Shown here: positions 24,692 through 33,689 of the stretch, one piece after another
How the letters are laid out: the number at the start of each line of letters is the position of its first letter
How positions within the stretch are numbered: the stretch's first letter is position 1
Source: Deltaproteobacteria bacterium
GTDB lineage: Bacteria; Myxococcota_A; UBA9160; UBA6930
Assembly: GCA_019312665.1 (NCBI GenBank)
Contig: JAFDCZ010000011.1
Coordinates: forward strand, 1 to 43,132
Direction of reading: 5' to 3'
DNA: 43,132 nt
Translations under genes and position numbers: made by a program
Notes under the pieces: model-generated
Told to the model about the DNA's origin: nothing
Databases searched by the model: none
Seen by the model: the letters and a program-made list of their open reading frames with translations, nothing else

Positions 24692-25503
24692 CAGACGATC
24701 TTGCTGCGCAGCTCCGGCGCCACGACGTCCAGGCGCTTCGAAAGCTCCGGCAGGTGGCACGTGGGCACTGCCGGGAAGAGATGATGCTCCATGTGATAGA
24801 ACATGTTGTAACTGACGAAGGATTTGACGTCGTTACGCAGGGTCCGCGCGATGTAGTGCGTGCGGTCGCAATCGTGGTGCACCGTCCACACCGCGAAGAA
24901 TGCCGAGAAGCATTGGCCCACGGTCATGGCGATGACGTGATACTGCAGCCACGCCAGATCGAGAACGAAGAAAGCCAGAACCACCATGCACGCGATGGCG
25001 ATGAGCTCCGCATGGATCCACTTCTTGACGCGCGGCTTTCCAAGGGTGAGTGCCGCGTGATGCAGCCGTACCGGAAACTGGGGACCGGTGATCAATGCCT
25101 TCCAGCCTGGCATGCGCGCGCTCATGGCTTCGACATCGTCGTCGTCCATGCAGTGCCGGTGATGACGAAGGTGGTTCCATTGCACCGCGTGCATGGCGCT
25201 CATCATCAGGGGGGAAAGCACGAACATCAGCCGCTCGTTGGCCTTTGGCGTGACCCCCACGGCGTAGTGGAAGGCGTTGTGCACCTGACGCAGCCCGCAA
25301 AGGAAGAAGACGAACGAGCTGAAGAGTGCCGGAACGAACCAGGCCAGATGCCAGGTCACCCCCCAATGGGCGAACAGGAAGGATGCGAACAGCCAGGGCA
25401 GGTAGATCACCACCTCGTACGCCACCTCGACCGTGCCGAGATCGCAGAGATCCTTCCATTCCACATCAGCCAGCCGCGGGTCCCGCAGGATCTCGAGCGC
25501 CAT
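24688..25503 (-). CDS. membrane fatty acid desaturase/hydroxylase
   Basis: This 271-residue integral membrane protein has the three histidine boxes of the fatty acid desaturase superfamily: HNAFH (75-79), HLRHHRH (111-117) and HMEHH (237-241), with hydrophobic segments between them. These His residues bind a di-iron centre that uses O2 to desaturate or hydroxylate lipids. An additional HHDCDRTHY segment near 200 may add ligands. No fused cytochrome b5 or ferredoxin domain is seen, so an external electron donor is needed. It is the first gene of a three-gene operon, divergent from a P450 gene across a 157-bp gap. Confidence 0.9.
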   Translation of the reverse strand: MALEILRDPRLADVEWKDLCDLGTVEVAYEVVIYLPWLFASFLFAHWGVTWHLAWFVPALFSSFVFFLCGLRQVHNAFHYAVGVTPKANERLMFVLSPLMMSAMHAVQWNHLRHHRHCMDDDDVEAMSARMPGWKALITGPQFPVRLHHAALTLGKPRVKKWIHAELIAIACMVVLAFFVLDLAWLQYHVIAMTVGQCFSAFFAVWTVHHDCDRTHYIARTLRNDVKSFVSYNMFYHMEHHLFPAVPTCHLPELSKRLDVVAPELRSKIVW

Positions 25504-25606
25504 GGGTCTCCTCTCATCGGTGCCGGCGTATTCAAGCAGTCGGGGCTCGAACCCGCCAGAAGGTGCGCCTGAGACGGACCTGATGCTGACGTATGTATCT
25601 ATTCAT

Positions 25607-25618
25607 TGACGCCTGTCA
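25607..25618. promoter_or_regulatory. candidate TetR operator TGACGCCTGTCA
   Basis: TGAC and GTCA arms are separated by 4 bp in the divergent gap between the desaturase and P450 genes. A second imperfect palindrome, ATGTATCTATTCAT (25593-25606, 10/14 symmetrical), directly precedes it. TTGACG at 25606-25611 could also be a -35 box for the P450 gene. The TetR gene at 26860 is the natural candidate to bind here. Confidence 0.4.
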
Positions 25619-25660
25619 GTTTTGAATCTACCGTTCGATTGCGCTCCTGGAGGTTCATCG

Positions 25661-26863
25661 ATGCCCTCGTTCCATCCGGAAGAGGCGGACTGGTACCTGG
25701 ACGATCCCCACTCGGCGTTTCGGGAACTTCGGGCGAGCGACCCGGTGCACTGGCATGAAGCGGGGGGCTTCTGGTGCGTGACCCGCCATGCGGACATCCA
25801 GTACGTCTCTCGCCACCCGCGGCTCTTTTCCTCGGCCCGGGGCACGCAGCTGTTCGAGGCCTCGCCTTCCCGCCGCGGAAAGCTCCTGGGCAGAGCAGGT
25901 CGCGAGGCAGCGCCAGCCATCATCCGCATGGACCCACCGGCCCACAACGTCCACCGCAAGCTCGTGATCGGAGAGTTCACGACCCAGCGAGTCGCCAAAA
26001 TGGAGCCGTGGATCCGCAACGTCGCCCGCCAATGCCTCGATTCCATCGACCCCGCCGACCCGATCGACCTCGTCGATCGGATCGCAGTGCCGCTTCCGAT
26101 GCAGGTGATCGCGGAGCTCCTCGGCGTGCCGCCGGAAGACGCCGACCAGTTCAAACGCTGGTCCGATGCAGTCGTCGAGCTGGGCGGCGGCGAAATGGTC
26201 GCCGCCAACGTCCAGGCGATGGGCGAGTTCGTCGCGTACCTGGGCGATGTCATCGCGGAACGCCGAAGAGAACCGCAGGACGATCTCGTTTCGCACCTCC
26301 TGGCCTCCGAGATCGAAGGGCGGCGGCTCACCGACACGGAGATGGCGATGTTCTGCGTCACGCTGCTGGTGGCGGGCAACGAGACCACCCGAAACCTGAT
26401 CTCGGGCGGGGCCCTCGCGCTCGCTCAGCACCCCGATCAACGCGATGCACTGGTGACCGATCCATCACTGATTCCGAATGCCGTCGAGGAGATGCTGCGC
26501 TGGGTATCGCCAGTTCGCAGCTTCATTCGCCATGCGAATCAAGACACCGAGCTGCGTGGCCGGAAGATCCAGCAGGGTGAGTATGTGGCGCTCTTCTATG
26601 CATCGGCGAACCGGGACGAGGAAGTCTTCGGCGACGATGCGGAGGCCTTCGACATCCGCCGGCCCGATGCCCGGCGCCACATCGCCTTTGGATTTGGCGA
26701 GCATCTCTGCCTCGGCGCTCCGCTCGCGCGCCTCGAGGCGCGCGTGATGTTCGAGGAGCTGCTCGCTCGCTGGCCCCGCTTCGAGCCCACCGCACCCGCG
26801 ACGCCGCTTCGCTCGAGCTTGATGCAGGGCATCCAGCACCTTCCCGTGACGCTCGCTCCATGA
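25661..26863 (+). CDS. cytochrome P450
   Basis: This 400-residue soluble bacterial P450 has an I-helix LLVAGNETTRNLISGG, a K-helix ExxR in EEMLRW, an HRKLV C-helix segment and the haem loop FGFGEHLCLGAPLARLEAR with Cys ~350. It would oxygenate a hydrophobic substrate and needs ferredoxin and a reductase, neither of which is encoded here. ATG 25661 has TGGAGG 7 nt upstream; the frame opens at 25622 without a ribosome binding site. Its stop overlaps the following TetR gene by 4 bp, so the regulator probably controls this P450. Sequence does not identify the substrate; steroids or fatty acids are possible from context. Confidence 0.93.
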   Translation: MPSFHPEEADWYLDDPHSAFRELRASDPVHWHEAGGFWCVTRHADIQYVSRHPRLFSSARGTQLFEASPSRRGKLLGRAGREAAPAIIRMDPPAHNVHRKLVIGEFTTQRVAKMEPWIRNVARQCLDSIDPADPIDLVDRIAVPLPMQVIAELLGVPPEDADQFKRWSDAVVELGGGEMVAANVQAMGEFVAYLGDVIAERRREPQDDLVSHLLASEIEGRRLTDTEMAMFCVTLLVAGNETTRNLISGGALALAQHPDQRDALVTDPSLIPNAVEEMLRWVSPVRSFIRHANQDTELRGRKIQQGEYVALFYASANRDEEVFGDDAEAFDIRRPDARRHIAFGFGEHLCLGAPLARLEARVMFEELLARWPRFEPTAPATPLRSSLMQGIQHLPVTLAP

Positions 26864-27447
26864 GTGCGCCCTCGCCTTTCGTCCGCGTCGGGCCTCGGGA
26901 GAAACGCCGGCAGAAGACACGCGCGACCCTCTACGAAGCGGCCCTCGCCGAGTTCGTTCGCGTCGGATTCGGGAACGCCAGTGTGGCCGAGATCGCGCGA
27001 ACAGCGGGCGTCTCCCGGCCGAGCTTCTACTTCCACTTCCCGAGCAAGGAGCATGTGCTTCTGGAGCTCCAATGGCGCAAGGAGCTGGAAGTCATTGATC
27101 GACTGCGGCCGTGCAACTCCCTCACGGAAGTTCTGCACACACTTCCGGATGCCCTGGTCGACGCGTTCGAAAGTATCGGGGATGCCGAACTCGCCCGTGA
27201 CATGACCCGCGTCCACGCCCGGAGGCCAGGCGACCTTCCGCTCGACGAACAGCCCTTCCCGCTCGTTCACGAGCTCGCGAAACATTTCGAGAGAGGCGCC
27301 GAGCGAGGAGAGCTTCGCAGCGGCCTCCAGCCGGGTCGCGCCGCATTCCTCTGCCTTACCAGCGTGTTCGGCTACTTGATGGCCGCCGAGCCGCAGCAGG
27401 ATCGACGCACTGACCTTCGGGCCCTCAGCACGCTATTCCTCGCCTAG
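26860..27447 (+). CDS. TetR-family regulator coupled to the P450
   Basis: This 195-residue protein has an N-terminal TetR helix-turn-helix (NASVAEIARTAGVSRPSFYFHFPSKEHVLLEL, about residues 40-70) and a helical ligand domain. ATG 26860 overlaps the P450 stop (ATGA). TetR proteins encoded with a P450 commonly repress it until the substrate or product binds. A TGAC-N4-GTCA palindrome lies in the divergent gap upstream of the P450 and is the best candidate operator. It differs from the KstR-like protein in its recognition helix, so a different site is expected. Confidence 0.9.
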   Translation: MSAPSPFVRVGPREKRRQKTRATLYEAALAEFVRVGFGNASVAEIARTAGVSRPSFYFHFPSKEHVLLELQWRKELEVIDRLRPCNSLTEVLHTLPDALVDAFESIGDAELARDMTRVHARRPGDLPLDEQPFPLVHELAKHFERGAERGELRSGLQPGRAAFLCLTSVFGYLMAAEPQQDRRTDLRALSTLFLA

Positions 27448-27527
27448 CTGCTCCGAGCCTCGCACCCTTCAAGAGGATGGACCCCCCGGCCGATTGCATC
27501 GAGTGGAAAAGGCGAGGAGGAATTCGC

Positions 27528-28310
27528 ATGTCCGAGAATCCCTACGCACCGCCGTCGGCAGATGTAGAGGCACCCACTGGCGGCACGCTCGCGGGAACCG
27601 GGGACTTCCAGATTGGCCAATGCGTCTCCGATGCCTGGTCCACGACCTGGGCCAGCTTCCCCACCTGGCTCGGGGTTGGCATCGTCGCCACGCTCATGCT
27701 GCTGGGCTCGGTGGTCACAGTGATCGGATTCTTCCTCGTCGGGCCGGTGCTCGCCTACGGAGTGGGCGTGTTCCTGCTGGGCGTCCACGACGGCCGGGCG
27801 GAGTTCAGCGATCTATGGGCTGGCTTTCGCAACTATGGCTCGACGCTCGGCAGTGGCTTGTTCTTCTTCTTCCTGATGGCCCTTCTTACCTACGTCGGTC
27901 AGATCCCGGTCTTCCTCGGCATGTTGACCGAATCGACCGGAATGGCGGTCGCCGGGCAGCTCGTCAATCTCGTCTGGGCATTCGTGCTGGTTCGATTCTA
28001 TTTCGCGTTCTTCATCTGGGTCGAAGGCCAGGCGGGGCCGATGGAGGCCATCGGCCGTTCGTGGACGATGACAGGACCCGTCAAATGGAAGATGATCGGC
28101 TTGATGTTCGTGATGGGAGCCATCTACGCGGTGCCGCTCGTCCCGCTCTTCGCGTTGTTCATCCCCGCGATCGCCAGTGACTCGGGCGCGCTCCTGGGCG
28201 TCGGTACCCTCGCGGCCGTCATCCTCATGACGCCCACATTGATGATCGGCTACCTGCTCTGGATTTCCGCCTATCGTCAGGTGGCCGGCCGCCCCGAGGT
28301 CGTGCGCTGA
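27528..28310 (+). CDS. polytopic membrane protein (YciC/DUF975-like)
   Basis: The 260-residue protein begins with the NPYAPP motif seen in several bacterial membrane families, followed by about six hydrophobic segments. MEAIGRSWTMTGPVKWKMIGL resembles the repeated element of YciC/DUF975-type proteins. GAGGAGG lies 7 nt upstream of ATG 27528, which decides the start. It ends 8 bp before the RDD gene and so heads the membrane module that runs to 34990. Its function is unknown; membership of the module is inferred from spacing and direction. Confidence 0.82.
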   Translation: MSENPYAPPSADVEAPTGGTLAGTGDFQIGQCVSDAWSTTWASFPTWLGVGIVATLMLLGSVVTVIGFFLVGPVLAYGVGVFLLGVHDGRAEFSDLWAGFRNYGSTLGSGLFFFFLMALLTYVGQIPVFLGMLTESTGMAVAGQLVNLVWAFVLVRFYFAFFIWVEGQAGPMEAIGRSWTMTGPVKWKMIGLMFVMGAIYAVPLVPLFALFIPAIASDSGALLGVGTLAAVILMTPTLMIGYLLWISAYRQVAGRPEVVR

Positions 28311-28318
28311 ACAGCCCC

Positions 28319-28999
28319 GTGGACACCCGCTTCCGGGTCGAGACCCCGGAAGGGATCGAGCTTGCCCTCTCGGTGGCCGGGCTTGTGCCGCGAGGGCTGG
28401 CCTTCCTCGTCGATGCATCCATCCGTAGCGTGATCTACACCGCCACCGCGTTGGCGTTCTTCCTCTGGCTTGGCGACGCTGCGACCGGCCCCACGCTGCT
28501 CGTCGTCTTCGCCACGGAGTGGTTCTACCCCGTTGCCTTCGAAGTGCTGTGGGGAGGCCGGACGCCCGGGAAGGCCGGCCTGGGCCTTCGGGTCGTGCAT
28601 CTCGACGGAACGCCCATCCGTTTGCCCGCATCGCTGCTGCGAAACCTCCTGATTGCAGCCGACTTCCTTCCCATGGCGTACGGTTTCGGAATCGTTTCGA
28701 TGCTTTGCGATCGGAATTGTCGGCGCCTTGGAGATCTAGCGGCCGGATCCCTCGTCATCCACACGCATCATCAAGGCCTTCCTGACCAGGTCGAAGTCGA
28801 TGCGGCGCCCGTCCCTCCGCCGATCGCGCTCGACGCCGACGAAGAACGCGCCGTGATCGCGTTCGTCGAGCGCGCGCCCAGCCTTACGGCCGCAAGGGCC
28901 GATGAGCTCGCCAGTCTGGCGACCCCGCTTGGCGGCACCCGAAAGGATCTGGAGGGAATTGCCGCACATCTGCTGGGGCGAGAGGGATCCAGCCGGTGA
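28319..28999 (+). CDS. RDD-family membrane protein
   Basis: This 226-residue protein has the RDD layout: LVPRGLAFLVDASIRSVIYT (Arg and Asp of the name), a second helix with WFYPVAFEVLWGGRTPGKAGLGLRVV, and CDRNCRRLGDLAAGSLVI. About three membrane segments lie in the first 130 residues, and a cytoplasmic tail of about 80 residues follows. The start is GTG 28319. RDD proteins are of uncertain function; some have been linked to ion exchange. Its stop overlaps the SpoIIM-like start (GTGA). Confidence 0.88.
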   Translation: MDTRFRVETPEGIELALSVAGLVPRGLAFLVDASIRSVIYTATALAFFLWLGDAATGPTLLVVFATEWFYPVAFEVLWGGRTPGKAGLGLRVVHLDGTPIRLPASLLRNLLIAADFLPMAYGFGIVSMLCDRNCRRLGDLAAGSLVIHTHHQGLPDQVEVDAAPVPPPIALDADEERAVIAFVERAPSLTAARADELASLATPLGGTRKDLEGIAAHLLGREGSSR

Positions 29000-29955
29000 A
29001 GCAAGAGGCCTTTGCACGCGAGCGCGAGGAGCGTTGGCGCGCATTCGAAACGGCCCTTCTGGGCCTGGAGGCCAGCGAGCCTGCCACGGCGGATTTCGCG
29101 GGAGCCTACCGCGCGATCTGCCAGGATCTGGCCCTCGCACGGGAACGGGGGTTCGGGACCGGCCTGGTCGGGCGCCTCGAGGGATTCGCGCTGCGCGGCC
29201 ATCAGCAACTCTACGGAGCACGCCCCCAGAAGGGATTGCGCTGGCTCGAAGGCCTGCTCGCGTTTCCCGCGGCGCTTCGCCGGGAATGGAAGCTCCTGGC
29301 CGCTACCGCATTGCTGTTCTACGGAACCGGTGCCGCCAGCTACGTGGCGGTTCGCATCGACCCGGATGTCGTCTACTCGGTTGTTGGCGCAGAAGGCGCC
29401 AACAACATCGAGCAGATGTATGACCCGGAAGCTTCCCATATGGGAACACCGCGGGGGACTTCCGGCGATCTCGCGGCCTTCGGCCACTACATCAGCAACA
29501 ACGTCTCGATCGGCTTTCGTTGTTTTGCAAGCGGCATCCTGTTCGGCCTTGGCAGCATTTTCCTGGTCGGTTTCAACGGAGTGCTGTTGGGAGGCGTCGC
29601 AGGCCACATCGTGAACGTCGGATACGGGGAGACCTTCTGGCCGTTCGTGATCGGGCATGGCGCCTTCGAACTCAACGCGATCGTCGTATGCGGCATGTGC
29701 GGCCTGCGGATCGGGCTGGCCGTCACCGTCCCGGGCCGCCGCAAACGCGGCGACGCCCTGCGCACGGCGGCCCGCGGTGTCCTTCCCCTTCTCTATGGCG
29801 GAACCGCCATGTTGGTCATCGCCGCCGTCATCGAGGCGTTCTGGTCGTCGAACCATGACGTCTGGCCGACGCCGCTGCTCTACGCGGTCGGCGCCGGCCT
29901 TTGGATCTTCGTACTGGCTTCATTGCTCTTCGCGGGGCGACGACGTGCAAGCTGA
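28996..29955 (+). CDS. SpoIIM-like (stage II sporulation protein M) membrane protein
   Basis: This 319-residue protein has a soluble helical N-terminal part of about 95 residues, then about five membrane segments with the SpoIIM-type pattern: YISNNVSIGFRCFASGILFG, FNGVLLGGVAGHIV and WPFVIGHGAFELNAIVVCG. In Bacillus, SpoIIM belongs to the peptidoglycan-remodelling engulfment complex. Homologues in non-sporulating bacteria are usually linked to RDD, MoxR and DUF58 genes, exactly as here. The start is GTG 28996, overlapping the RDD stop; its own end overlaps the DUF4129 gene by 11 bp. Confidence 0.9.
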   Translation: MKQEAFAREREERWRAFETALLGLEASEPATADFAGAYRAICQDLALARERGFGTGLVGRLEGFALRGHQQLYGARPQKGLRWLEGLLAFPAALRREWKLLAATALLFYGTGAASYVAVRIDPDVVYSVVGAEGANNIEQMYDPEASHMGTPRGTSGDLAAFGHYISNNVSIGFRCFASGILFGLGSIFLVGFNGVLLGGVAGHIVNVGYGETFWPFVIGHGAFELNAIVVCGMCGLRIGLAVTVPGRRKRGDALRTAARGVLPLLYGGTAMLVIAAVIEAFWSSNHDVWPTPLLYAVGAGLWIFVLASLLFAGRRRAS

Positions 29956-31435
29956 AGAACTCCGCATCACGGCTCACCCGCGCTCGGGTTGGGAGGCCAT
30001 CGATCTCGGCTTTGCAATGGCACGCAGCTGGTGGCGACCCATCTGGGGCGCGTGGTTCCTGATCGTCGTTCCGATCGCGTCGGCCCTGATCATCGCGCTT
30101 CGCGGCCACCCGTGGTGGACGCTCTTCATCTTGTGGTGGCTCCGGCCCGTGGCGGGCCGTGTCGTACTGCATGTACTCGGAAGAGCGCTCTTCACCGATC
30201 CACCCTCCCCCTTCGCCACCTTGCGGGCCATGCCCGAGATTCTTCGGAACGGTGTCTTCGCTTCCCTGACGCTGCTCCGCTTCAGTCCGAACCGTTGCTA
30301 TGCGCTCCCCGTTCTTCAGCTCGAAGGCTTGAAGGGAGACGCGCGGCAAGAGCGGACCCGGATCCTCACCCGCGCCGAGCTGGGTCCCGCGGCCTCCCTC
30401 CATTCCATTGGAGCCCATGTCAACGGCGCCCTGATCCTCGCCTTCCTGATGTTCACGTTGTGGCTGGCACCTGAAGCGTTGACCGAGCAGGTCTTCTTGT
30501 TGTTTCAGAACTGGTTCGACGGTGACACGACCGCCGGGGGACTCCTGGTCGCTTTCCTCTACCTGGCCGGCACGAGTGTGGTCGAGCCCTTGCTGATCGC
30601 TGGAGGGTTCGGCCTCTATGTGAACCGGAGGATGTGGCTCGAGGGGTGGGATATCGAAATTGCGCTCCGCCGGTTGACGATTCGATCCGAGCGCGAGAAG
30701 TCGAACCGTCCTGCCAAGGACATCCAGCGCGGTTTTGCCGCGCTGGCATTCCTGTTGTCGCTCTCCTCCGCTTCGGTCGCTCGCGCGGAACCCGTCTGTG
30801 TCCCTGACGATCCAACGACGGCCGGTGCGTGCAGCGCCGAGATCCTGGCCGGCGAAACGTTCGGGCATTGGGAGGACGTGGAGCGCTGGAGGCTTCGGGA
30901 GTTCGATTGGGATACGGACACAGAGATGCCGGAATGGGCTTTTGGCAACGAACTCGGCGAGATCCTCGCCGCCCTGGCGGAGGTGCTGCTGTGGACGGGG
31001 CTCGCTGTGGGCCTCATCCTGCTCGTGGCTCGCCTGGTCCGGGAGCCTCCCTGGGAGAGCCGCGATCCGGAGCCGAGCGCGCCCATCGCCCTGTTCGGCC
31101 TCGACCTCGACCCGAAGACCCTCCCGGCGGATGTGATCGGCGCAGCCCGTGAAGCCTTTGCGGCCGGGGATGCGACGCGCGCGATCAGTCTCTTGTACCG
31201 GGGCGCCTTGATCCTCTTGATCGAGCGACGGGAGCTTCGGATCCCCGCCAGCGCCACGGAGGGCGATTGCGTCCGCATCGTCCAGGGCACCTCCGACGCG
31301 CCGCTCGTCGATGACTTCGGCGCCTTGAACGAAGCATGGATCCTCTCTCGTTATGCGCGAGCGCCGATCGGGGACGATACCTTCGCCGATCTTTGCCAAC
31401 GCTGGGCGCCGCGACTTCTGGAGCCGGCCTCATGA
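29945..31435 (+). CDS. DUF4129 protein with a fused N-terminal membrane domain
   Basis: From GTG 29945 the product is 496 residues. Residues 1-230 form a membrane domain with about four segments. Residues 262-282 (FAALAFLLSLSSASVARAEP) look like an internal signal peptide with an ARA-type cleavage site, and a short extracytoplasmic region follows. A membrane helix near 343-363 comes next, then a C-terminal DUF4129 domain (AREAFAAGDATRAISLLYRGALILLIE). This looks like fusion of a membrane protein with a once separately secreted DUF4129 protein. The stop overlaps the DUF4350 start (ATGA). DUF4129 commonly neighbours MoxR/DUF58 genes; its function is unknown. Confidence 0.85.
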   Translation: MQAEELRITAHPRSGWEAIDLGFAMARSWWRPIWGAWFLIVVPIASALIIALRGHPWWTLFILWWLRPVAGRVVLHVLGRALFTDPPSPFATLRAMPEILRNGVFASLTLLRFSPNRCYALPVLQLEGLKGDARQERTRILTRAELGPAASLHSIGAHVNGALILAFLMFTLWLAPEALTEQVFLLFQNWFDGDTTAGGLLVAFLYLAGTSVVEPLLIAGGFGLYVNRRMWLEGWDIEIALRRLTIRSEREKSNRPAKDIQRGFAALAFLLSLSSASVARAEPVCVPDDPTTAGACSAEILAGETFGHWEDVERWRLREFDWDTDTEMPEWAFGNELGEILAALAEVLLWTGLAVGLILLVARLVREPPWESRDPEPSAPIALFGLDLDPKTLPADVIGAAREAFAAGDATRAISLLYRGALILLIERRELRIPASATEGDCVRIVQGTSDAPLVDDFGALNEAWILSRYARAPIGDDTFADLCQRWAPRLLEPAS

Positions 31436-32703
31436 CCCGGAATCGTTGGACAGCGGTCGTTGCCGCCGTGGTATTGGCCGCGGCCTCGGCCCTGTTCTTC
31501 ACGTGTTTCGAGCGCCGGACGGAAGCCAAGTATCGAGGCTCGAGCTTCGAAGCGCAGCAGAACCCCTACTTGGCCTGGCAGCTGCTCCTCGAGCGCATGG
31601 GGCACGAGGTGAAGATCCTCGAAGGCCCAGGCGATTTCTCTCGGGGCTTCCCCGACGTGAGCGCAACGATCTTCTATCCGGCCAGGCGGCTCACCCTTGG
31701 CAAGGAACGCTCCGAACGCCTGCTCGACTGGGTGGAGGCGGGCGGCCACCTCTGGGTGACGACGTGGACGCTCTGGGACGATGAGGACAGGCGGCCGGAT
31801 TTCCTTCTCGACCCGCTTGGCGTTCGGCAGTTTGCAACCGACGCGCCGACCGAAGGCGACGAGGCGCAGACCGAGCCGACGACCTCGGAATCCGAGCCTG
31901 ACGATGTGCAGGAAGAGGCGGCAGAAGATGACGGGGAAGAAGGCGCGTCGGCGCCGGATTCCATGGCGAACGCCTGGCCCGGCGTGAGATGGGATGAAGT
32001 CGAGCTCTCCTTCGGCCAGGGGGAAAATCGATACACCGCCTACTTCGACCGGGATTTCTGGCTCGAAACGCCGGATGTCGAGCCTGTCGCAGCGATCCGG
32101 GGAGAGACAGGCGCGCACCTCGTTCGTGTCCAACACGGCCTCGGCTTCGTCACGGTCGTGACCGACGACTACCTGATTCGCAACGACGGCCTGGGGAATG
32201 TCGACCACGCCGAGGTGGCGCTTCGGCTCCTGCTCCGGAAGGGCCGAGGCCCGCAACTCGTATGGATCCTCCCTGTCGAGAACTGGCCAGGTTTCCTGGG
32301 CCTCGTCCGGAAACACGGCTGGGCGGTGCTCATGGCAGGAAGCGTCTGGCTGCTCGCCTGGGCATGGCGGGCAGGCCGGCGTTTCGGCCCCCTGATTCTC
32401 GAGAAGCCTCCCGTTCGCAGAAGCCTGCTCGAGCACATCGAAGCCGCCGGGCACCTGCTCGCGCGGGGCCGGCGCGACGTGCTGGTGGAAGCTGCCCGCG
32501 ATGCCCTCGGAGACGAGCTGCGCGCACGGCGGCCTGGATGGCTGCGCATGCGTCCGGAGGAACTCGAGAAACGCCTCGCGGGAACCGCCGCCCTGCAACC
32601 GGCTGAAGTCACAGACGCATTGCGCGGGGAGGACGTCGCCTCCAGCCGCAATGCGTTCACCCACACGATCGCAACCCTCGAGAGGATTCGACACACGCTA
32701 TGA
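31432..32703 (+). CDS. DUF4350 membrane-anchored protein
   Basis: The 423 residues comprise an N-terminal membrane helix (7-24) and an extracytoplasmic domain starting SSFEAQQNPYLAWQLLLERMGHEV. That domain continues with an ERLLDWVEAGGHLWVTT Rossmann-like segment typical of DUF4350. A very acidic linker (about 142-185, rich in Glu and Asp) and a second helix near 300-320 (VLMAGSVWLLAWAW) follow, then a cytoplasmic tail. ATG 31432 overlaps the DUF4129 stop, and the stop overlaps the MoxR start. The Glu/Asp-rich linker is longer than I would expect and could bind metal or a basic partner. Confidence 0.86.
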   Translation: MTRNRWTAVVAAVVLAAASALFFTCFERRTEAKYRGSSFEAQQNPYLAWQLLLERMGHEVKILEGPGDFSRGFPDVSATIFYPARRLTLGKERSERLLDWVEAGGHLWVTTWTLWDDEDRRPDFLLDPLGVRQFATDAPTEGDEAQTEPTTSESEPDDVQEEAAEDDGEEGASAPDSMANAWPGVRWDEVELSFGQGENRYTAYFDRDFWLETPDVEPVAAIRGETGAHLVRVQHGLGFVTVVTDDYLIRNDGLGNVDHAEVALRLLLRKGRGPQLVWILPVENWPGFLGLVRKHGWAVLMAGSVWLLAWAWRAGRRFGPLILEKPPVRRSLLEHIEAAGHLLARGRRDVLVEAARDALGDELRARRPGWLRMRPEELEKRLAGTAALQPAEVTDALRGEDVASSRNAFTHTIATLERIRHTL

Positions 32704-33689
32704 ACTCAACTCCCGATGTGACACAGACAGCCGCCATCGAAGCGGCCGCCACCCTGCTAGGCGGGCTCCGCAAGCAGATCGGAAACGCGATCGTGGGCCA
32801 GAACCAGGTCATCGACGAGGTCCTGATCACGGTCGCCGCAGGTGGGCACGCGCTTCTCGAAGGTGTGCCCGGAATCGGCAAGACCTTGCTGGCCCGCGCT
32901 CTGGCCAAGGCCTTCCGGGGCGAGACCTCCCGTGTGCAGTTCACACCGGACCTGATGCCCGCCGACATCGTGGGGCATATGCTGTACGAGGCCCGCACAG
33001 GGGACATGAAGCTGCGGCGGGGGCCGATCTTCACCCATCTCTTCCTGGCCGATGAGATCAATCGCTCGCCGGCGAAGACCCAGGCGGCTTTGCTCGAAGC
33101 GATGCAGGAGCGTCAGGTCACGATCGAAGGTGAATCCCTGGCACTCCCCGCCCCTTTCGCCGTGCTTGCAACCCAGAACCCTATCGAGATGGAGGGGACC
33201 TACCCACTCCCCGAAGCGCAGCTCGACCGCTTCCTGCTCAAGATCCGGGTGGGATACCCGAGCGAGAGCGAAGAGGTGGCGCTCACCCAGCACGTGACCC
33301 GGGGGCGGGTCGGCGACGCCTTCGCACTGGACGACGTGGAAGCCGTGGCCACGCCTGCGGACGTCGTGAAGATCCAGGAGGCGACGGCGGGCATCTACGT
33401 GGACGAAAGCGTCGTGGAGTACGCGGTACGAATCACGCGAGCGACGCGGGCGCGCTCGGGCCTCGCGATGGGCGCTGGCCCGCGAGGCGCTCTCGCCCTG
33501 GTGCGCGCTGCGCGAGCCCACGCCCTGCTCGAGGGCCGCACGTTCGTCACGCCGGATGACATCAAGAACATTGCCCCGGCGGCGCTGCGCCACCGGTTGC
33601 AGCTGGAGGCCAGCGCCGATCTGGAGGGCCGGACCACCGACGATGTGGTTGACGACATTCTCGCGGAGGTGGAGGCGCCGCGAGAATGA
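32700..33689 (+). CDS. MoxR-family AAA+ ATPase
   Basis: This 329-residue ATPase has Walker A GVPGIGKT (55-62), Walker B LFLADEIN (114-121), the FTPDLMPADIVG segment and ATQNPIEMEGTYPLPEAQLDRF sensor-1 region, and a C-terminal lid with FVTPDDIKNIAPAALRHRL. MoxR ATPases act as chaperones that mature or activate partner proteins, often DUF58/VWA proteins encoded next to them. ATG 32700 overlaps the previous stop, and its stop overlaps the DUF58 start by 4 bp. It is the only clear energy-coupling component of the module. Confidence 0.95.
   Translation: MNSTPDVTQTAAIEAAATLLGGLRKQIGNAIVGQNQVIDEVLITVAAGGHALLEGVPGIGKTLLARALAKAFRGETSRVQFTPDLMPADIVGHMLYEARTGDMKLRRGPIFTHLFLADEINRSPAKTQAALLEAMQERQVTIEGESLALPAPFAVLATQNPIEMEGTYPLPEAQLDRFLLKIRVGYPSESEEVALTQHVTRGRVGDAFALDDVEAVATPADVVKIQEATAGIYVDESVVEYAVRITRATRARSGLAMGAGPRGALALVRAARAHALLEGRTFVTPDDIKNIAPAALRHRLQLEASADLEGRTTDDVVDDILAEVEAPRE

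Noticed and set aside
29828-31399. 523-codon minus-strand open frame
   Set aside because: Antisense to the DUF4129 gene, with low-complexity charged composition and no family features.
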